From: Taeniopygia guttata
Lineage: Eukaryota; Chordata; Aves; Passeriformes; Estrildidae
Assembly (NCBI RefSeq): GCF_048771995.1
Contig: NC_133024.1
Coordinates: 43,066,001 to 43,130,000, forward strand
Length of the DNA stretch: 64,000 nt
Direction: 5' to 3'
The notes under the pieces were generated by a model. The model searched no databases and was not told the origin of the DNA. It was given only the letters and a program-made list of their open reading frames with translations. Positions 47,536 to 59,598 of this stretch are shown here, piece after piece (position 1 is the stretch's first letter; each line of letters begins with the position of its first letter). The position numbers and the translations under genes were made by a program.

Positions 47536-50202
47536 GAAAAATAAATACATACATACAGAATAAATAGGAAGGCTGTGCATTTTCTTATGGTTTTGCAAAG
47601 GAAGTTCTATATTACAGTTCTTACAAATAAAGGGTGGCATTTCCCCACAGATTTGGTGGCTATCTATAATTTTATCTCTCCTGCATGTAAGTCAAGAATG
47701 GACTTGTATTTCTAAGTTTCTGTCATTCTTTTTCTTCATTTCTACAAATTGGATTAATTGGTGCATTTTTCTTCCCATCATTAAAATATTTGTTGGCATA
47801 TTTTTAGTGCAGAGGGAAACAGGGACAAGATGTTAATTTAATGTATGAGCAATGTATAGTCTTTCAGGTAATAAGAAATAATTTTTTTTTTGTTGTGTAC
47901 GAAACAATGGAATTGTTTAGAAGAGTGGCATGTACATACACTAATGGCTTTACAGGGATGCTGCAAGACTTCACAGTGATAATTATTTAAATGGCTTTTA
48001 TCCAGCATGTTTAGAGATTTGGGCATAGCCATTTGTATAATAATAAGACCTTCATTTTACACAGCATCTTTGGTATGTCACATAACCATTACAAAATGTG
48101 TGTTTGACTGGACTAGAAACAGCTCCTATCTATAGTGTCTTTTACCAAAAATTTATTTTGTGAAAAATAACCACTTTTCCGAATATCTTTACATTACTCC
48201 AACTCTCTTGCAATTTATGTCTTTTCCATACAGGGGTCATGATAATGAGAAAACACTGTCTATATTCCAGTATTTAGAGTTCCTAGCCCCTTATGTGCTT
48301 TAATTTCTGGTCAATAAACCAAAGATAAGATACATGCTTTAAATTTTTTCCATGGCTTTTAGCTAACAGCTGCTCCAGGAAGATACAGAAGCGTTTCTTT
48401 TGAATAAGTAGTGTTTTCCAGTTTAAAAACCTGAAACAGAGGGCCAAAGTAGCATATGAGAGAGTGCAGACATGAGACATCATTAGTAATGTTAATTGTC
48501 AATGCCACTAAAGAGGATGCTGACACACATACTTTAATTATAAGGCAAATTCTTCAAAAATTGTGTTTCACAAATACTGCTGTACTAATGGGTGTTGCTA
48601 ACTCCACTTATTCTCAGTGGAAGAATTAAAAGTATAGGGTGGAAAGCCAGAAGGATTGATTCTAAAAGTTGGTCTATACCTAAGGAATTGAGAGGAATGT
48701 GCAGAAATCAGCCTTGAGGCTTGAAAGAACTGTAAGGTCTTGTCTGTTCCTGTTGCACTAATTACTGTCTAAATTGTCAGCCAGATTAGTGAAGGCTGGT
48801 TTAATTAACTCCCTGTGTTAAGTGAGAATGGCTTCATGACAAGGCAAAGAATAAATATGAAGTGTCTTCCATTTAAAATATACTAAATCTGCTTTTTTTT
48901 TTTCAAATAAATATTTCTAACACTAGGATAGGTGAAAAATACTCGGATCATACTACTCGTAAGACAAAAGCAGTGCCTCTCCTCTGTTTAACAAGCCCAT
49001 TGTTTATACCTCCATTTATTGTAATAGTCATTGTTTATTGATGTGTGTTAACATCTGGAGATCCATCTGAGTTTCAGGGTACACGGAGGCTTGCAGTGTA
49101 TGGTTCCCACTGCCACCGGTCAGCATCTCCACTGAGCAGTGGGTGTCCTCCAGGATCTTTCACTGGGACCTCAACTCCCCCTTCAAAAGAGCTTTGGCCT
49201 TTCATTTAGGCATTTCAGCTGTGAAGTGGTGCACTTTGAAGGTTGCCTGGACACCAACATCCAAATGCTGTTTGTGTTTTTGTAGCTGTTGTGTGCTACA
49301 CGGCCTCTTGTGAGGCAAGGAGGGAGCGAAGACCAGGCTGAGCAGGCAGCGGGGCGCAAACCATCACTGACCACCCTGTAAATGCCACGGGCAGCAGATC
49401 TGCTCCTACAGGGACAGCCAGTTTTCAGGGTACACTGTGTTCCCAAATCACATCTTGCAGCCTGTGTGGCTGCAGACTGCTCCTTTTCACAATCTCCTCA
49501 AGCACTTCCTCTTGCTGAGTCTGTCATTCACCTGCTTCTTTTTTCCTCCCCAACCCTGGAGTGTGGGCTGCTCCCTTCCCCCACTTTTTGACTCTGCTCT
49601 GCCCACACAGCACATTTCCCCACCTTGCAAGTACTGCTTGCTGCTGCTGCCTCCTGCTCCAAGGCCTTCCTGCCCCATACATTGTCCTTATGGACTCCTC
49701 AACTGGTTTCCTGTGCAAGGCTGTTTCTGCTGAAATAGACTTGTTGATCCCTTAGAATGACATAAGGACATCATAGCAAAATAAGACCTGGTTTTTGCCT
49801 ACCAGAAGAAAGGTAAGAGCAATATCCCAAAAGCATATTAGCATTGCATAGCAGCAAGGAAAGGTGGTCATGAGAGAGCTCTCTGAAATGGTGGCTGCAG
49901 TCTAACCCTGGCACTTCATGACACTCCCCTCTGTGTATTTGCTGCTGCTTTGGAAAATGAATCCATGACACCCCTTTGTTTTGCTGTGTCCTTATGACTG
50001 GCTGTCCTTCTTCCTCACTTATTTTTAGGATTCAGTTAATCACTAATTTTGTTTGTAATACTTGCTGGGACTGCACTTTCTCCAGACTGGAGAGAAGATA
50101 ATATTGTGAGTAGAATCTCTCACAGGGCGAGACAGATTGGGCTTGTAGGGTGTTCCTGCAGAGGGCTGCAGCCCAGAGAGGCATATGGAGCAGATTGTTA
50201 CC

Positions 50203-50255
50203 TTTACAACTCTGGAGTATAAAACCACTTTACAGCTCTGGAGTTATAAAACCAC
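50203..50255. repeat. 26-27 bp tandem duplication
   Basis: Two adjacent copies beginning 'tttaca(a/g)ctctggag' and ending 'ataaaaccac', differing by one substitution and one inserted base, so fairly recent. Confidence 0.9.
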
Positions 50256-51901
50256 TGCTTGGAATGGGAGGGCAAACATGTTTGGTTGAAATTATGCAGG
50301 GTTTCTGCTTCATTAGAGGTCTGATGTCTTGACTGTCAGAGCCATAGGTTGGCTAGTACTGCATATAATATCTGCTCTCTTGGCAGAAACTAGGCAACCT
50401 TCTCTTCCACCTTAACTAATATGTGCATAAACATAATCACCAGAGGCCAATACCTGGGGTACAGCAGAATTATACATTTAATATATTTAGGTCATATGCC
50501 AGTGCATGCAACCTATTAAGACAGGCTTGAGTAAAGGTACAAAGAACCAGGCATGACTAAACAATAAGGAAGAGACGTCATCAGAAGCAAGAAGGAAACC
50601 TTTAAAACACTGTAGTCATATCCAAATGAGGAAAATAGAAAAATTCATAAATCCTGGCTGAAAACATATTAAAAAAAAGGGGGTCGGGAAAGGAAAAAAA
50701 TAGCTGGGAGGAAGAACTTGCTGAAGATCTCTAAATGAGGACTAAACCCTTCTTCAGCACATTAAGCTCATCAGAGAATCTGTAAGGCTGATCAATGAAT
50801 ACTACATAAAAGAAGCACTATGGAAGACTCAGTATGACTTCTAAAAACAAAACTCCTTACCTGACAGTGCTCTTTTTGAAGGATGGCAGCAAATATTTGG
50901 ACAAAGCCAAGTTGATGTAATCTGCTTGTACTTTTGAAGATATTACATAGTACCATCATCAACAGCTTCCAAGGAAACTTAGTAGTTACGAGATTAAATA
51001 AAAAGTCATTTTATGGGTCAATAACAGGTTACAACTTGGGAAACAGAGGGTAAGAGGACAGGTTACTTATTACAGTGGAAGGTCAGTGGTAACAACTGGT
51101 CACAGCCACTGGTAACCACTGATTTTCCCAAAGCTCTGTGCATTCTGTCACTCTTAGGTGACCTGGAAAAGAAATGAGCAGTGAGGTGAGTAAGTTTGCT
51201 GGTGCAGTGGGAAAGTTTGTGATATGAAGACATTCAGGGTAATACAGACAAAGGCATATTGGGAGGGACTATAAGACACTTTTGTAAGGCAGAATGACTA
51301 GGAAATATAGTGGAAAAAAGTCTTGGTTTCTCATAAAAGCAGATTTCACAAGTAAGCAATGGACTCTGAGCTGGCTATTACCATTTGGATTCAATGTTTT
51401 TATGATATGTATAACTTGTGAAAACATCAGAAAAGGAACCCAAATATTGGAATTTATTAGTAAAGGAAAAAACTCATAGTGTTCTTACAGTTTATATATG
51501 AATATGGAATTCTGTATGGAACATAGGTTATATTACATATTCCTATACCATACAAACATAGATTTCTGCATATATATTCTGATTATAAATTTATATATCT
51601 ATTCCATATAAATGAGGGAATTAGAATATGGAGTTCTGTATATTCTATATTTCTATGTGTTGTAGAAATGGTGGAAAGGAATTAACTTTGGTATTTCTTC
51701 AAGTGTAAGAATGAGGGGCCATTATTCTGGATTCTAGATCCATGCCTGTAATCAGGAGTATGTGTTGCATGTGGCTACGATGGGCTCCTTGTCTTAGATA
51801 AGAAGTTCCTGAGGATTCCTCTTCTTTTATGCCTAGCTGTTCTGCTAATGTGATCATGACCAGCTGACATGAGATTTTGTTGTAGTGGCTGTCTGACACT
51901 G

Positions 51902-52340
51902 TTGAGGCAGGACAGGAATGAAGAGATTGAGTCAGAAGGCTGAGAGAGTGAAACTTTGATTTATTTCAAAATGCATTGCTCTTTATACAGAGCTTCGTCC
52001 AGGCTAATTCCATTGCTCCTGAAGTGAAAACCAGCCACACCATTGGTGCAGAGCGCTTGACACACAGTGATAGAACTTAACTATAAACAGTATGAACAAT
52101 AAGGAGATAAAACCTCTTATTTACATTCTTTTCTAACAGGTTCCCAGGCTTCTGCCTGGTTAGAAACTTTCCGCTTCTCTCTTTGACTGAATCTGAGACC
52201 TACAGCTGTCCTCAAATAGTTTTTGGATAGTTACTACTAGAGGTTGTAACCTTAGGAGCCAAGAGATCTCTTAATTCCAAACTGTTCTTCATCATCAGTC
52301 TTAAAAATTTCGCATTTACTGGCAGCAGCTGAAGGAGGAG
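51902..52340 (-). mobile_element. Probable solo ERV LTR
   Basis: Read on the minus strand there is a TATA-like 'tgtataaagag', then the hexamer in 'gaaataaatcaaag' about 30 bp on, and an end at 'gcctcaaca' next to 51902. This spacing of TATA, poly(A) signal and CA end is LTR-like. No target duplication or partner LTR was found and the 5' limit is approximate. Confidence 0.5.
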
Positions 52341-52484
52341 TGTCAGAGTGGAAGCAGAGTGGTTTCAAGATATAAGGACACATAGATGGATAGATGAGGC
52401 TGCTCTGTATGCAAGTGTTATAGTTGTGTAGGGTGATATATTTATTTTTTCACAAAAAAACCCCCAAAACCCTAATACAATTTT

Positions 52485-53152
52485 AGAGCAGCCAGCATGG
52501 CTTTACCACGGATACCTGGCTGCCCTCAATGATGACTGCTTTGGGGATGAAAGGCAAGCAATTGATACTGGCTATTTTGACTTTAGCAAGACTATCAAGA
52601 TCATGTTTAGTTGTACTTTTTAACCATGTTTGAGAGATATGGAGAGGATGGATTGCCTATAAGGTTGATGAAACAAATAACTGGACCATCAGGCTTGAAG
52701 AGTTCTGGTTAGTAGCTGAAAGTCTAACTGGTAGCCAGTTAAGGGTGATATTCTTCTGCTTTAGATTCTGACCCTGGTGGTATTTAACTTCTTCACTAAT
52801 GACCTGAATGATGAAATGGAATGCATCCTCATTAGCAGGTGACATTAAATGGTGCAGAAAAGATGGCATGCTGGAGGGCAGGGCAGTTATTCAGGGGGAT
52901 CTCAACAGGCTAGAGAAATAGCCTGACAGAAACTTCTTGAAGTTCAAAAAGGCAAATTAAAAAAACCAACCAACCAACCAACCAACCAACCAAAAACACC
53001 AGTTTAAAAAGGCAAGTAAAGCCTCATCTAAAGCTCTATGATACAATGCCACTATACAATTTGACTGGCTAGAACAAAGTCTTTTGGGAAAGGATCTGGG
53101 GGTCATGGTGAACAAACCAAACATGAGCCAACAATGTGCTCTTGCAGCAACA
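52485..53152 (+). mobile_element. CR1 LINE, reverse-transcriptase end region, decayed
   Basis: Follows CR1 in order: 'gcagccagcatggctttacc', 'ggctattttgactttagcaa', 'gagatatggagaggatggat', 'cttcactaatgacctgaatg', 'catgctggagggcaggg', then 'catgagccaacaatgtgctc'. Many stops and indels; no coding capacity. It contains a CCAA run at 52965-52993. Confidence 0.85.
52965..52993. repeat. (CCAA)n microsatellite inside CR1
   Basis: About seven CCAA units between A-rich ends, grown within the CR1 copy. Confidence 0.93.
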
Positions 53153-53345
53153 AGATTTATTTGGGTTGAAACAGACTTTTAAAGATCATTCGGTCCATCT
53201 CCCCCAGCTGTGGGCAAGGACATTATTATTCACTAACTCAGATTGCTCAAAACTTTACTCTGCCTGACCTTGAACATTTCTAGTGATGGAATAATGGCTG
53301 ATCCAGGTTGCCTAGAAATGTTGCAGATGTGTAAAACTGGGGAAG
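53153..53345 (-). mobile_element. CR1 LINE tail inserted in reverse orientation
   Basis: The stretch 'ttgggttgaaacagactttt', 'aaagatcattcggtccatct', 'ctgaccttgaacatttctag' and 'ggctgatccaggttgc' is the reverse complement of a CR1 3' end. It interrupts the plus-strand CR1 on either side. Confidence 0.8.
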
Positions 53346-53462
53346 GCATTGAGCATCTAACATCAGACTTAGCCCTGCTCTGAGAGGGTATTCAACCTGC
53401 CAAGGTCCCAGTGTCCATCTAAATTACTTTATACTTCTGTGATTGCTATATGATTCTGTGGT
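53346..53462 (+). mobile_element. CR1 LINE tail, continuation of the copy at 52485
   Basis: After the reverse insertion the plus-strand CR1 tail resumes ('catcagacttagccctgctc', 'gtattcaacctgccaaggtc') and ends at 'tatgattctgtggtt'. Confidence 0.7.
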
Positions 53463-54782
53463 TTATAGCATCTATGACACATTGAACTCCTCAAAACAAA
53501 ACTTATCAGAGACAGAAAATGCTTCTGTGTACTGACTGCAAGATGCAAATGTAATCCAACGTGAGGAGTTTGTTTCATCATATATATCAGGTCATCTTTT
53601 ACCAGGCACTAATTGTCAGAGAGAGTCGCCACCAGCAACCATAATTGGTGTCCTTAGAATTTAATGATTGTCAGTGCTGGGTGGAGAAGAAAGGTAATAA
53701 ATTTTACAAAAAAAAATTACTTCAATTTTCTCTTAATTAAGAAAATCAAAATAAATGAAACAATTAAAAAGTCTCAAAATCTATAATAAAGTTGCACAAT
53801 AAAAAAAATCTTAATGACATCTTTGGTAAAATTGGTTTTGAGCTAAAATCACATCATATTCTGTTAAAACCCCGAAACAAGTACAAATTTTAATGTCCCA
53901 GAGAAAACTCTGGCTTTATTTACATGCTCTGTCTCTAGAACTAGGTACAGCAACTATGATACAGCTAAATCAGAATGCCTCTGTGAATATGCCAGGGGAA
54001 ATTAATATAAATTGTGGCATGAAAATGCTTCTCATTCCAGCAAAGCAGCAGATTCTCTTGAACATAATTATATCACAGATAATTCTGTGTCATTTTTAGC
54101 ATTTAACTCCAAGAGTGCTTTTATTGCAAGAGAATCACAAGAATAAGGCAAAATCCTTCCTTTACTGTGTTTGCATAATATCCCTAACATTGGAAGGGAA
54201 GAAGTAGTCCATTCACATTCTTCTTTTAAATATCAGTTACTTTTGATGTTGGTCAGCTACAAATATAACATATCAGAATAATAAAGACCATTATTGACTA
54301 AAAAATATTTTACCTTTTCCTTGTGTATAGCAATCAAGTTCCACCTGAAAGATCAGGTAAAATATACATTTGGGCTTCAATACCACTGCCTAACTTATCC
54401 TCATCTACACACATTCATGATGAGTCTAAATACCTTCATCTGCCAAAGAAAGTAATCATTTTACTGAATATAAACACTAGTGTTGCAGACAGCTCCCTTT
54501 AAATGAATTAGCCTAATTACTTTTGTTTTCAATGAAGAACACTAAATGGTTATAGTACACAATTTATCTCATTCTAAAGTAGTCATTTAAATAGGTCAGA
54601 TGAATCATGCCTTGAGAGAGGCTGTTTCTCTCCATTGAGTATAAAGGGAGTCTGGCATGACTAGCTCCAAATTGTAAACTGTATACATCTAAAGTTAGGT
54701 GAGAGGAATCTCATCCCACCTGTTTGTGCACTTAATAAAAGAAGAATACCAATACCGTATAAAATTGAACAAACTGTCCCCA

Positions 54783-54890
54783 GGCTTTGAAACGAGTTGT
54801 TTTAATCTTTAAGCAATCTGGCTCTTGATTTAGGCTTTGAAACAAGTTGTTTTAATCTTTAAGCAATCTGGCTCTTAATTTAGGGTTTGA
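54783..54890. repeat. 50-bp tandem duplication
   Basis: Two 50-bp copies starting 'ggctttgaaac(g/a)agttg' at 54783 and 54833 plus an 8-bp third start. They differ at two or three bases, so the duplication is recent. Confidence 0.95.
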
Positions 54891-56808
54891 TTTAACTCTC
54901 ACTGAAGTCCACAGCTGTATGTTTTAAGGGGAATTTAATGAGTCTTGTCAATTACTGCTGTTCACTCTCTAATCAAGTATACTTAATTAAATTCCAGGAG
55001 AAATGAATACCCAATGCTTAATGAGAAATGATACTTTATAAACACAGGTTATATTTTGAACAGGATTTTTTTGTAAATTAGTTTTTTCCCCTTCCATCTT
55101 ATAAATTAAATATGTAAGCAGTATAGATAAATCCTTAATGATAACTGTCTTTAGCAATTCTAATTCAAGTAAAGTCAGGAAATACGTGTATTTTTTCCTT
55201 CCACAGGATTATTAGCTCTATAATTAACATCTGGAATATATTAAATAAAAAGTCCAGCAGGATGTTATCGCTCTCTTTAATTGACACCTTTGAAACCTGT
55301 TTTGCACTGTCCCTTTTGCAGAGCTCCTCAGTGCTGGACCCCAGATAACAACAGACATTGTAGTATTTATAACACAGAGTGCAATGGAGTTGTAGTTGGA
55401 AAATCTGATATAAACTTTTGGGTCCTACTACCAGAGATGGAAATTAATGACCGTTCAAATGAAACCATTGAAAATTGAAAATTTACTGTGTAGTCAGGGG
55501 GTGGTTCCAGTCCTGGTCTTCATGGGGGGAGCTGAAACAGTGGGCGTGCATTTCATGACTGTGACCATGACGTGTGACACAGGGGCCTTTGGGAGAGATG
55601 AAGCCAGAAGATTTGTGCTCTCTTTTCTCCTTGATGAATTCATGATAAATACCTAACTGGCTCCACAGTTCATTGATTAGATGTGCAAGTGGTACAGAGG
55701 TCTTGAAGGAGGAAAGAGAGGGAACTCTGGGAAAGGAAGGAGCTAGCACCTGAGTGAGATTTACACACCCTGGAGTTAACCACTACACATCTATTATCTA
55801 ACTCAGTTTCTATTTCTACCTGTAAATCTGCTTCAGAGTAACACACACTTGAGAAGTCAGAACATTATCAGGAGCTGCATGAGGGAGAGGAGGCTGCCCT
55901 GCTTTGGCTCTTTGCTGAGAACTGTGTGTTACAAGTTCTCCTTGTTTTGCAACCCCTGGCAAAGGCAAAAGGGGTCACCTTGGAAGGACTTTAAACATAT
56001 TAAAAACTGAAGTAACAGCTCTGTGTGTTAATAACAGGATTAAATGAAAAGAAATGGATCAGTACAGAGGGGCTGAAAGCAAAGGACTCTCTCCAGTGCG
56101 CCTGCCAGTAAATGAAGAGGATTTAAGTAGGTGGGGAAATAGAAGCAGCTTCAATACATTAGAAACAATGATGCAAAATTGAATGCTTTTTCTTTTATTT
56201 AGCCTACCCCATTCTTGTGGTCTGAGATTTTCTGCTAAACAAGCAGCTCTCCTGAAAACTAGCTCTGCTGTTCCATCCCTAGCTTTCATCCACACAACAT
56301 CCTGGTTACCTTTATTGTGGCACCAGCCATTTATGAATAGTGAGTCTGTGTAAGCCTGTAAGGGAAAACTGTGTGCTCTGCAGAGCTCTTCAGTGGGGAG
56401 CACTGGAGATGATAGCTTGTAATGTTAGCAGGGTAACTTCAGCCCCTTTGGTACTCTCCTGGGTAAATCTGTGCTTGAATTGTTCTAATTGTGTCAACCT
56501 GTATTTAAAAACATTTGGTGAAGACTAATAAATCCCTGGGTCCTGAAGGGATGCAGAATTAAGAAGTTTTTGCCATTCCAATTGAAGTAACTACATTGGT
56601 AGTTTTCTTGCAATTTACCACTTTTTAAAACACTTTTAATTTACCAAAGACCATACAGACTTTGTATTTCATAATGAAAAGAACGTGAAGTTTCTGTGCA
56701 CTGTGCACTAAAAAGTGACTGTGCTATGAAATCCATTACTAATTTTTTCATGAGGAATAATGAAAAACTGAGAAATTGTGTCAATACTCCAAGGGAAGGC
56801 ATTAGAGG

Positions 56809-56810
56809 CT

Positions 56811-56841
<31 letters not shown>

Positions 56842-56860
56842 CACACGCACACACACACAT
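56809..56860. repeat. (AC)n microsatellite
   Basis: About 25 AC units with two single-base interruptions. Confidence 0.95.
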
Positions 56861-59292
56861 TATAGTTACATTCAAGTATATAGTCAAGTTATATTGATAT
56901 AACTACAGCATTTTCTGGTATTTTTTGGTACAGCGACCCGTGACATGCTGAAAAATGTATATATGTTCTCATTTTCCTGTAATATCATCAATACATTTTG
57001 CCTTACACTGGTCTATTTCATCACATGAAAGTATCACACACAAGTTTTATAACACTATAAAGACAGGATGAGTCTGATTTCTTTAATTACTAGCCCAGAA
57101 ATGCTAGTAAAAGTAATTTTGATGGCACAAGAGATGTCAAAGCAACTTAATCGGTTTTAACTTCTCATTTTATTTACAAGTTTACAAGATCTACATAGAA
57201 GCTTCTTTCTTAAGAGCAAGAGAAAAATACAGAACCAAGATGGCACAGCCTTAGTAATGGCTTGGCTTTGAAGGCAAACGGATTTATGAGATGTACATGT
57301 TCAGTAAACAATCACATTTATGTACTTGTCTGGGTTTGATGGTGGAAATATTTCCACAGGGTTGGCATGGCAACAAACATTACCAAATCAGTGGAATTGC
57401 ACAATAATGATTTTGTGCCATATACAGAATGAAAATTCTATCTGCTCTCATGGGCTAATTTTGCAATGACTTGCCTACCCTGCAGGCCCTTGTATACCAG
57501 ACACATTGCAGTATAGAGATCCTTATATAGTGGTGCTAATCTTCTATTGGTTAATGATTCTCAGTCATTCTCTTCTCTTGAGCTGTGGGTCCTGAGTCAT
57601 GGTCAGTCTCCCACCACCAGAATTACCTTTCCCCAGCTGAGGCTGATTCAGCACAGTTGCTGCATTGGCTTTATTAATTTTTTCCTTATCTTGTCCATTC
57701 TGTCAAATTTTCTGGTGGCCCACAGATTCTGCATTCTCTGTGTCCACTATCAGTGGTACACTCTTCTTCCCGTGCTTTAGTAACATCCCCCTGGATCTGA
57801 TATCATGAAGCTTGTCAAGCCCTAAGCCTTAACAATGCAGTCCTACCAACAACTAACTTGTCCTTCTAGTACCCACACATCCCTTAGAGCTTTTTAGCTG
57901 CTGTTTCATGGATTAAATTTCCTTTCTTGTTGATTAGTCCTTAATTACACAAAGATCAAACATCAAAGAACATACTTTCTTATGAAAAATTTATATATGC
58001 CACATTTTGCAATACTGGGACACCTGACAGCTTGTTTTGGGGAGCAGTTCCTGCCCCAGGAAGTAGAAAATGACACTTATAGAATTGACTAACGTAATCT
58101 GGCAGAATGGACTACCTAAGTGCTGTAGCACATTGAAAAATGATATGTTGCATCACCTGGGTTACACACTATTACTCAACAACAGCAGCAGCTCCCAGCA
58201 GCTGGATAAATAATTAATACAGAGGCAGTTAGAGCTGCTATCACCCTTAACTTCTCTCCCTTGTATGGACAGCCTCTGGTAATAGTATCCACATTTTTTG
58301 TGATCTTAAATTTCATGATTGTGTTAGGAGCTGGATATGCTGTCCAGGGGATGGGGATGAGAAGATTGGTAATGTAAGAGCAGACAGTTTCTACGGAGGA
58401 GCTGAGTCCTGCAACCCAGAACAGCAAAAAAATTTCCCTCTCTCCTTAATTTCCTTGGCACTCTGATGCTTGGTAGAAGATGTTCAAAAAGGAGGACGAA
58501 ATATTTATTTGCCTTTGCAATTAACTCTTGCCATGCATGATTAAGTCAGAGCACCAGAAATACTTTTTCATTCAAACACCTACTCATTCAAGGTGAGAGG
58601 CAAAACCAGTTCTTCCTCCGTGTCCTGATGGGGACACGTGTCCCTATTTCCATCAGCCCTGATGGCAAAGAACAGATCTGTATTCATTCAGAAAAACAAA
58701 AAGACTTCGTCAGCCAAGGCAAAAGTAGCTTGTATGCTGTAGTAGCTGACCTTAAGCCTAGACCTAGTCCCTTGCTCACTTCTCCCAAGAGGAACGGGGG
58801 TGAGACTTGGAAATGCAAAAGCTGAAAGCGTGGATTGAGATAAAGAGTTTAATTGAGGAAGAAAAGCTATTTGTGGAAGCAAAACAGAATAGAGATTTAA
58901 TTCACTACTTTCCATTGGCAGAAAGTTTCCAGCTACTTTCTGGGAAGAAGGACCTCACCACATGCAACAAGTACTTGTAATAACAAATGCTTTAACCACA
59001 AACATCTCTCTTTCCCATTGATTTCATAGCTGAACACAATGTTGTATGGCATGGAGAATCCCTTCAGCCGAACTGGGTCATCTGTCCTGGCTGTGTCCCC
59101 TCCCAGCTTCCTGTTTACCCCCAGATAATTTGCTGGTGGGGCAGAATAGAATAGAGGCAAAAAAAAAAAAAAAAGTGACCCTGGGGCTTTACAAACACTG
59201 AGCAGCAGGAAACACAGTAGGCTATGAAGTAACTCCATCCCAGCCCCCAGTGCAAGAGCTGATCATGTTCTGCTCCTGCACGAGTGGCCGGG

Positions 59293-59598
59293 GAGGAGAG
59301 GAGAGGAGAGGAGAGGAGAGGAGAGGAGAGGAGAGGAGAGGAGAGGAGAGGAGAGGAGAGGAGAGGAGAGGAGAGGAGAGGAGAGGAGAGGAGAGGAGAG
59401 GAGAGGAGAGGAGAGGAGAGGAGAGGAGAGGAGAGGAGAGGAGAGGAGAGGAGAGGAGAGGAGAGGAGAGGAGAGGAGAGGAGAGGAGAGGAGAGGAGAG
59501 GAGAGGAGAGGAGAGGAGAGGAGAGGAGAGGAGAGGAGAGGAGAGGAGAGGAGAGGAGAGGAGAGGAGAGGAGAGGAGAGGAGAGGAGAGGAGAGGAG
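59293..59598. repeat. Perfect 306-bp (GGAGA)n tract
   Basis: About 61 uninterrupted copies of a purine pentamer (GGAGA on plus, TCTCC on minus). Every row of the tract is identical. Frames open through it on both strands are repeat artefacts. Confidence 0.98.

Larger units (their letters stand above)
46621..52480. other. Intergenic region
   Basis: No gene recognised. It contains a CR1 tail at about 47.46-47.54 kb, a tandem duplication at 50203-50255, possibly old CR1-like sequence at about 50.85-51.2 kb, AT-rich repeated sequence at 51.48-51.67 kb and a probable LTR at about 51.9-52.34 kb. Other stretches are ordinary AT-rich sequence. Confidence 0.55.
53463..59292. other. Intergenic, AT-rich
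   Basis: No gene or RNA recognised. It contains a 50-bp tandem duplication (54783-54890), an AC run (56809-56860) and a poly-A run near 59160. Open frames are short and resemble no family known to me. Confidence 0.5.

Noticed and set aside
58176..58427. 83-residue minus-strand frame with some conserved-looking sequence
   Set aside because: No family recognised, no splice partners, and a Cys run at its end from a CAG-like repeat.
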